NCBI GenBank assembly: GCA_043736395.1
Contig: JAYTCQ010000057.1
Span: forward strand, 1 to 10,112
Length of the DNA: 10,112 nt
Direction of reading: 5' to 3'
Source: JAFDVL01 sp043736395
Lineage (GTDB): Bacteria > Acidobacteriota > Blastocatellia > RBC074
A program made the position numbers and the translations under genes. This document shows positions 7,166 through 10,112 of this stretch, in pieces (within the stretch, counting starts at the first letter, position 1; the number at the start of each line of letters is the position of its first letter). The notes under the pieces are model-generated. The model ran no database searches, was not told where the DNA came from, and worked only from the letters and a program-made list of their open reading frames with translations.

Positions 7166-7178
7166 GAACTGCTAGTTC
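7166..7178. promoter_or_regulatory. Inverted repeat GAACT-N3-AGTTC, site 1 (operator candidate)
   Basis: GAACT-GCT-AGTTC forms a perfect 5-bp dyad, extended by one more pair (T7165/A7179). It lies 16-28 bases before the start of the anti-sigma-like gene. The same dyad with the same flanking AC on the + strand occurs at 7730-7742 before the neighbouring gene. Position and repetition suggest a regulator binding site. The GTGAACT on the minus strand could instead be part of an ECF -35 element. Confidence 0.4.
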
Positions 7179-7208
7179 ACGTGCTTTCGCAAGGAAAGCT
7201 TTTTACAA

Positions 7209-7234
7209 AGAACCGCCATGTTCGATGCGGTTCT
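7209..7234 (-). terminator. Hairpin downstream of the small secreted-protein gene
   Basis: AGAACCGC (7209-7216) and GCGGTTCT (7227-7234) form an 8-bp stem with a 10-base loop, starting 12 bases beyond the stop of the gene that ends at 7246. On the minus strand it runs into TTTGTAAAAA, a poor U-tract. It is either a weak factor-independent terminator or an RNA-end stabiliser. Confidence 0.4.
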
Positions 7235-7245
7235 GGAAAGAAATT

Positions 7246-7680
7246 TTAACTGCCTCGTTTCATCATGAACGTGAGTACGGAGGTGTCCTCCACTGGTTTT
7301 CCGTCTTCTTTCGTCCACGCAAATTTGGCTTCGTTATCGTTTTGTAGTTTCAATTCCCAATCCACTACCATTTTTTCTGCTCCCTGCTGAAAGGTGACTT
7401 GGAAGGAACAGGTCGTGCCATTAATAGAGATATTCGTGAGCGGTACTTCAACGGCAACATCTTCTTTCTCCTCAACGGTCAGACCACGTAAAATAAAATT
7501 CCCTTCCAATCCGTTTCCCGCGTTTTTTATAGTGAGAACAGCCTGTGGTTCGTCCTTTACGATTTCAACAGATTTCCAGACCCCGACAAGCTTGTTTTTT
7601 TGGTCTTGGCTGACCTCATTGCCAATGGCAAATGTCGAAACAATCATTAATAAGGTAACAAATAGAAGAAACTTGTTCAT
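7246..7680 (-). CDS. Small secreted beta-rich protein (lipocalin-like?)
   Basis: A 144-residue protein with a clear signal peptide (residues 1 to about 20, 'MNKFLLFVTLLMIVSTFAIG'). The start is well supported: AAAGGA precedes the ATG by 7 bases. The mature part is mostly alternating beta pattern. It opens with 'KLVGVWKSVEI', which resembles the G-x-W entrance of lipocalin/avidin-type barrels, and carries a single cysteine (GTTCSF). No catalytic residues are recognisable. It lies between the ECF sigma gene and the anti-sigma-like gene on the same strand, so it may be a target or an exported partner of that regulatory unit (inference from position). A dyad site is 50-62 bases upstream, and a 94-bp inverted repeat separates it from the sigma gene. 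Confidence 0.75.
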   Translation of the reverse strand: MNKFLLFVTLLMIVSTFAIGNEVSQDQKNKLVGVWKSVEIVKDEPQAVLTIKNAGNGLEGNFILRGLTVEEKEDVAVEVPLTNISINGTTCSFQVTFQQGAEKMVVDWELKLQNDNEAKFAWTKEDGKPVEDTSVLTFMMKRGS

Positions 7681-7729
7681 ACGGTTTTCCTTTCTATAGT
7701 TAAAGAAATCTTTTTCAAAAAGAACCGGA

Positions 7730-7742
7730 GAACTAACAGTTC
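7730..7742. promoter_or_regulatory. Inverted repeat GAACT-N3-AGTTC, site 2 (operator candidate)
   Basis: GAACT-AAC-AGTTC has the same arms, spacing and adjoining AC as the site at 7166-7178. It lies 50-62 bases before the small secreted-protein gene. A similar CTTTTT...AAAGAACCG string occurs next to it (7710-7727) and in the other intergenic region (7199-7215), although the order relative to the dyad differs. Confidence 0.4.
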
Positions 7743-7787
7743 ACCGTACGGCTTCTACAATGATTGAGAATGTTTTATAATTTCCTC

Positions 7788-7881
7788 GGAGCGCAAGCGT
7801 CTCGCTTGCCGACCCTTCTTGTTTACCTACCAACTCTCGATGTGAGCGTTGCTTAACCGGCAAGCGAGACGTTTGCGCTCC
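7788..7881. repeat. Inverted repeat with 24-bp arms and 46-base loop
   Basis: The arms 7788-7811 and 7858-7881 begin GGAGCGCAAGCGTCTCGC on the left and are complementary over all 24 bases apart from one G-T wobble (7797/7872). The right end lies 6 bases beyond the sigma factor stop and the left end about 45 bases above the dyad site, so it fills the gap between the sigma gene and the next gene. It resembles a dispersed non-autonomous repeat more than a terminator, as the loop is long and there is no T-tract. Confidence 0.8.
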
Positions 7882-7887
7882 TGAAAT

Positions 7888-8433
7888 TTACCCTTTCACA
7901 TAGGGTTCCAATAATATCCTCAGTTTTTCACGCGCACGATGCAACCGTGATTTCACAGTACCGACATCGGCGTTGACGACTACGGCGATTTCCGCCAGAG
8001 ACAAATCTTCAAATTCAAACAAGATCACTGCTTCACGTTGCAGCGGAGGTAATTCCGCAATGGCTTTCTGGACGATAACTGATAATTCTGCGCCGATTAC
8101 CTGACGTAACGGGCTGCGAAATTCGGCTTCCTGCGGCTCAATGGATAATTCTTCCAGCGAAGTTTCAGGGCTGGATTTGTTCCAGCGTTTATATGCCTGA
8201 TTGCGAGCCGCCGCGCACAAATACGTTTTCAAACTCGCCTTCCTCGCATCGAAGAGTGCAGGCTTTTTGATGAGGCTTAGAAAGCAATCGTGCGTAATTT
8301 CTTCCGCGAGTTCGACCGATTGCAACAAGCGATACGCGAAGCGAAAGACGACATCGCGGTGGCGTTCGTAGAGCAGGCAGAACGATGACTCATCGCCGTG
8401 AGCCGCTGCGTTGAGTAAGCTTTCATCGGTCAT
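7888..8433 (-). CDS. ECF (sigma-70 family, group 4) RNA polymerase sigma factor
   Basis: A 181-residue protein from the ATG at 8433 (MTDESLLNAAAHGDESSF). An in-frame TTG at 8496 would add 21 residues without homology to the usual start, so the ATG is preferred, though neither has a good ribosome-binding site. Region 2 is at about 20-85, with 'LYERHRDVVFRFAYRLL', 'AEEITHDCFLSLI' and 'ARNQAYKRW'. A short linker follows, then region 4 (about 118-172) with 'LPPLQREAVILFEFEDLS' and the DNA-reading helix 'VGTVKSRLHRAREKLR'. There is no C-terminal extension. Such factors direct RNA polymerase to stress or envelope promoters and are normally held by a membrane anti-sigma factor. The candidate here is encoded two genes downstream. 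An ECF-like promoter is found upstream (8559-8584), suggesting self-activation. Confidence 0.9.
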   Translation of the reverse strand: MTDESLLNAAAHGDESSFCLLYERHRDVVFRFAYRLLQSVELAEEITHDCFLSLIKKPALFDARKASLKTYLCAAARNQAYKRWNKSSPETSLEELSIEPQEAEFRSPLRQVIGAELSVIVQKAIAELPPLQREAVILFEFEDLSLAEIAVVVNADVGTVKSRLHRAREKLRILLEPYVKG

Positions 8434-8558
8434 TACAGGGGACGCGCAGTCTGACGAAAAAAGTAATAAATCTTGTTGTTCGGAAGCTATATCCAAAACT
8501 AAATCCAGGTTGTTTTATTGAGCTTGTTTTCTTTCCATAATTTCTCGCTCGATTGGTT

Positions 8559-8584
8559 ATTACGGTCTGAACGAAAAAGGTTAC
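8559..8584 (-). promoter_or_regulatory. ECF-type promoter candidate upstream of the sigma gene
   Basis: On the minus strand GTAACC (8579-8584) precedes CGTAAT (8559-8564), with 15 bases between AAC and CGTA. ECF promoters typically show an AAC-type -35 and a CGT-type -10 separated by about 16 bases, as for Bacillus SigW. The spacing is one base short. Transcription would begin near 8550, giving a leader of roughly 115 bases to the preferred ATG. Confidence 0.4.
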
Positions 8585-8617
8585 GCGAGAAGAAAAAATA
8601 ATTGCAGAAAATAATTT

Positions 8618-8703
8618 ACCGCAAAGGGACAAAGAGGCAAAGGGACAAAGAATACCAATTAAATTAGATTCTTTGTCCCCTTGATCCTTTGTCCCTTTGC
8701 GGT
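8618..8703. repeat. 86-bp inverted repeat with internal 16-bp tandem repeat
   Basis: The 36-base arms 8618-8653 and 8668-8703 match at 32 positions around a 14-base AT-rich loop. The left arm holds two tandem 16-base units (8621-8636 and 8637-8652, GCAAAGGGACAAAGA plus G or A). The right arm holds their diverged complements. It lies 14 bases past the stop of the 82-residue gene. It resembles the widespread 'ACCGCAAAG...' class of dispersed repeats (from memory). Confidence 0.85.
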
Positions 8704-8717
8704 GAAACTTCTTTGTT

Positions 8718-8966
8718 CTACCTATGCATGACTCGATGAGAGCGATGCCGGATGCCTTCCCATTCCACTACTTTTTGGGCGCGGCGATTTTCATACGTTT
8801 TGCTTAAATCATCAATCAAGTGATCGTGATATTTTTGTTCGCGACGACTGGCGCCGCGCATAGATTCCATGATCGAAACGTATTCGATCACTTCATCTAA
8901 TTCGGAGTCTGTTAAATGATCAAGCTTGAAAGAAAGGAGTTGTCGGTTAGTCATTTTCTTACCCAT
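8718..8966 (-). CDS. Small charged helical protein of unknown function
   Basis: An 82-residue ORF with a strong GGAGGT just upstream of its ATG (3 bases after GGAGGT, 5 after GGAG) and a plausible promoter further up, so it is probably expressed. Residues 9-36 ('LSFKLDHLTDSELDEVIEYV') form an amphipathic helix pair resembling the short N-terminal helices of some antitoxin or regulator proteins. The C-terminal half is strongly basic ('ENRRAQKVVEW...RHRSHRVMHR') and could bind nucleic acid. There is no signal peptide or membrane segment. No toxin gene adjoins it: downstream is a palindromic repeat, and upstream about 200 bases without a gene. It is therefore not called an antitoxin. A second ATG at codon 5 is an alternative start. 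Confidence 0.65.
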   Translation of the reverse strand: MGKKMTNRQLLSFKLDHLTDSELDEVIEYVSIMESMRGASRREQKYHDHLIDDLSKTYENRRAQKVVEWEGIRHRSHRVMHR

Positions 8967-9040
8967 AGTACCTCCAATGGCAAGTGACCAACCTTTGTTT
9001 AGGAGAGAACGGTCAACTTACCGTCGTAAATGTTAATTGA

Positions 9041-9068
9041 ATCATAGTCATCAAATAAACGTTGTCAG
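9041..9068 (-). promoter_or_regulatory. Sigma-70-like promoter for the 82-residue gene
   Basis: On the minus strand CTGACA (9063-9068) and TATGAT (9041-9046) each match the housekeeping hexamers at 5 of 6 bases, with a 16-base spacer. Transcription would start near 9034, leaving a leader of about 68 bases. The remainder of 8967-9176 holds nothing else I can support. Confidence 0.4.
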
Positions 9069-9176
9069 TTTAAGTTACAGGGGAATTCGCCTTTGCGGGG
9101 GATGTGTAAATCATAGTACAGAAAAATCCGCGAGGGAAGGGCGCGACGATGTTGAGAAGTGTAGTAAAAATCTTTC

Positions 9177-10019
9177 TTACTTCTTCTCAAATCTTCGAGT
9201 TTTAAGATCAGGATTGAGTTTGTATTTTTCCACTTTCCATTCTTCGACCTGAATGCCATTGACCGCTTTGACAAGGTGAAATGGCAATATCACCTGATTG
9301 ACTTTTTGATAATCGGAGAAGAAAAGCTGGACGGCAACTTCTTGCAAGTCGGCATTGTTGGTCGTCGCGACATATCCGGCATTAGGATTTCTCAGAGCGC
9401 GGTAGCTTAGCATAATGGGCAAATGCGTGGCTTGATCTAAAAAAAGTCGTGCTTGATATTCGCCCTTTCCAGTCAGGTCAATCGCTTCGATGAATTTCCC
9501 TTCTGCGGCTTTTATTACTTCAAAAGTTGTGAACTTCATTGAAGGAGGGACGGACGCGAGTAAGACCAGCGAGAGGCCCTGAAAATCATCGCGGAGGTCA
9601 AGCTCCATCTGGTTTTGGATGTCAGGATTATCAAGGCCGGGTTTCTTATTGGTAGCGGGAATTTTTTGTTTCGCCGCTTGATTTTCTTCTGTCAGAATTT
9701 GTAGATCAGTATCTTTATCCTTACCTCCCAACGGTCTTGGAACTGACATTCCCAGGACAGTTCGCTCGGTTGTTACCGCAGCTCCAGGCGCATTCGTCCT
9801 AACAGTAGAAGTACCTGATGCCGTGTCCTTCAGACCAATTGTACTGTTCGCAATTTGCGGTGGCGTAGTCGTTTGCTGCCCGCGAACATTGACTATCGAA
9901 TCATCGCCTCCCGTTGACGTGTTAATTTGCCGATCAATCCACACATCAGAACCGTTGAGGACTTGCGTCATCGTCACAACTGCATTTTTTTGCGCTTCAG
10001 TTTTTTCCTGCTTACTCAT
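9177..10019 (-). pseudogene. LolA-like secreted protein, probably 5'-truncated by an IS
   Basis: The 280-residue frame starts at an ATG at 10019 with no ribosome-binding site and no signal peptide. The C-terminal 130 residues ('FIEAIDLTGKGEYQARLFLD', 'THLPIMLSYRA', 'VQLFFSDYQKVNQVILPFHL', 'EEWKVEKYKLNPDLKTRRF') have the repeated beta-strand pattern of exported LolA/outer-membrane-lipoprotein-sorting-like proteins common in Acidobacteriota (from memory). Such proteins normally begin with a signal peptide and about 100 residues of strands before the segment seen here at residues 10-30 ('KNAVVTMTQVLNGSDVWID'). A transposase start lies 37 bases beyond the ATG on the other strand, so the missing 5' end is best explained by insertion. 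Residues 45-140 are low-complexity (Thr/Gly/Gln-rich). It may still be translated, but it would not be exported. Confidence 0.55.
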
Positions 10020-10112
10020 GTTACGCAGCGAGAAATCTTGAGATAAACTTGACGTATGGACAAGACTCTGTTTGACCTCTACACCGATTATTTATTGTGT
10101 TCGTTTGGCTCG
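10020..10112 (+). mobile_element. Left end of an insertion sequence (continues past the window)
   Basis: This stretch separates the broken LolA-like gene from a transposase start and is inferred to be the left terminal region of an IS. The exact boundary, terminal inverted repeat and target duplication cannot be set because the other end is outside the window. The true edge could lie anywhere from about 10005 to 10050. Confidence 0.5.
10056..10112 (+). CDS. Transposase N-terminus, IS4/IS701-like (partial)
   Basis: The ATG at 10056 opens a frame that runs off the right edge, giving 19 residues: MDKTLFDLYTDYLLCSFGS. This matches the usual opening of a group of DDE transposases that begin M-[DN]-K-x-L-x-[DE]-[IL]-Y-x-D-Y-L-[IL]-x-S-F-G and continue 'TTATGLS' (recalled, not searched). 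Only the first helix is present, so no catalytic residue can be seen. There is no ribosome-binding site before it. The neighbouring gene on the opposite strand lacks its 5' end, which supports an inserted element. The short length keeps confidence moderate. Confidence 0.6.
   Translation, partial: MDKTLFDLYTDYLLCSFGS

Noticed and set aside
8434..8496. Sigma factor extended to the TTG at 8496
   Set aside because: The 21 added residues do not fit the usual ECF N-terminus, and TTG is a weak start. ATG 8433 matches the family pattern. It cannot be excluded.
8718..8966. Antitoxin of a toxin-antitoxin pair
   Set aside because: The N-terminal helices are only loosely antitoxin-like and there is no adjacent toxin ORF on either side.
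8967..9176. A degraded gene or RNA in the gap upstream of the 82-residue ORF
   Set aside because: Apart from a promoter candidate and the ribosome-binding site I found no structure or coding signal that stands up.
9037..9252. A 71-residue plus-strand ORF upstream of the LolA-like gene's 3' end
   Set aside because: It overlaps the real gene in antisense, has no family resemblance, and has no ribosome-binding site.

Overview
The window looks like a chromosomal segment of a moderate-GC Gram-negative soil or environmental bacterium. The combination fits Acidobacteriota, probably class Blastocatellia: a secreted S41 peptidase, small secreted proteins with a 'DGSEWVLEG' type motif, an ECF sigma gene with a zinc-less anti-sigma-like membrane protein, and many dispersed palindromic repeats. 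This placement is inferred from gene style and was not tested by a search.

The left half (about 192-6305) reads on the + strand. It holds a YgfZ-type folate-binding protein, a small ORF overlapping it by 4 bases, a secreted S41-family peptidase, a small secreted protein, a DUF4149-like four-helix membrane protein and a DinG/XPD-type iron-sulfur helicase. YgfZ and DinG are both tied to Fe-S clusters, but they are about 3 kb apart and nothing shows they are linked functionally. The right half (about 6302-10019) reads on the - strand. In transcription order it holds a truncated LolA-like protein, an 82-residue unknown protein, an ECF sigma factor, a small secreted beta-rich protein and a membrane anti-sigma-like protein whose stop overlaps the dinG stop. 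The last 57 bases encode the first 19 residues of what looks like an IS4/IS701-type transposase. The LolA-like gene beside it has lost its signal peptide and N-terminal half, as expected if the element inserted there.

The most notable content is a set of long dyad-symmetric repeats at 1489-1584, 1669-1746, 4165-4246, 7788-7881 and 8618-8703. Two are copies of one family, and one of their differences is a compensatory base-pair change. One of those two lies in frame (exactly 26 codons) within the leader of the S41 peptidase. Another supplies the last codons and stop of the small ORF after ygfZ. Short inverted repeats of the form GAACT-N3-AGTTC lie upstream of both genes following the sigma factor, and an ECF-like promoter lies upstream of the sigma gene.

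I saw no CRISPR array, rRNA, tRNA, toxin-antitoxin pair or recognisable defence system. No stretch over 300 bases lacks a feature.
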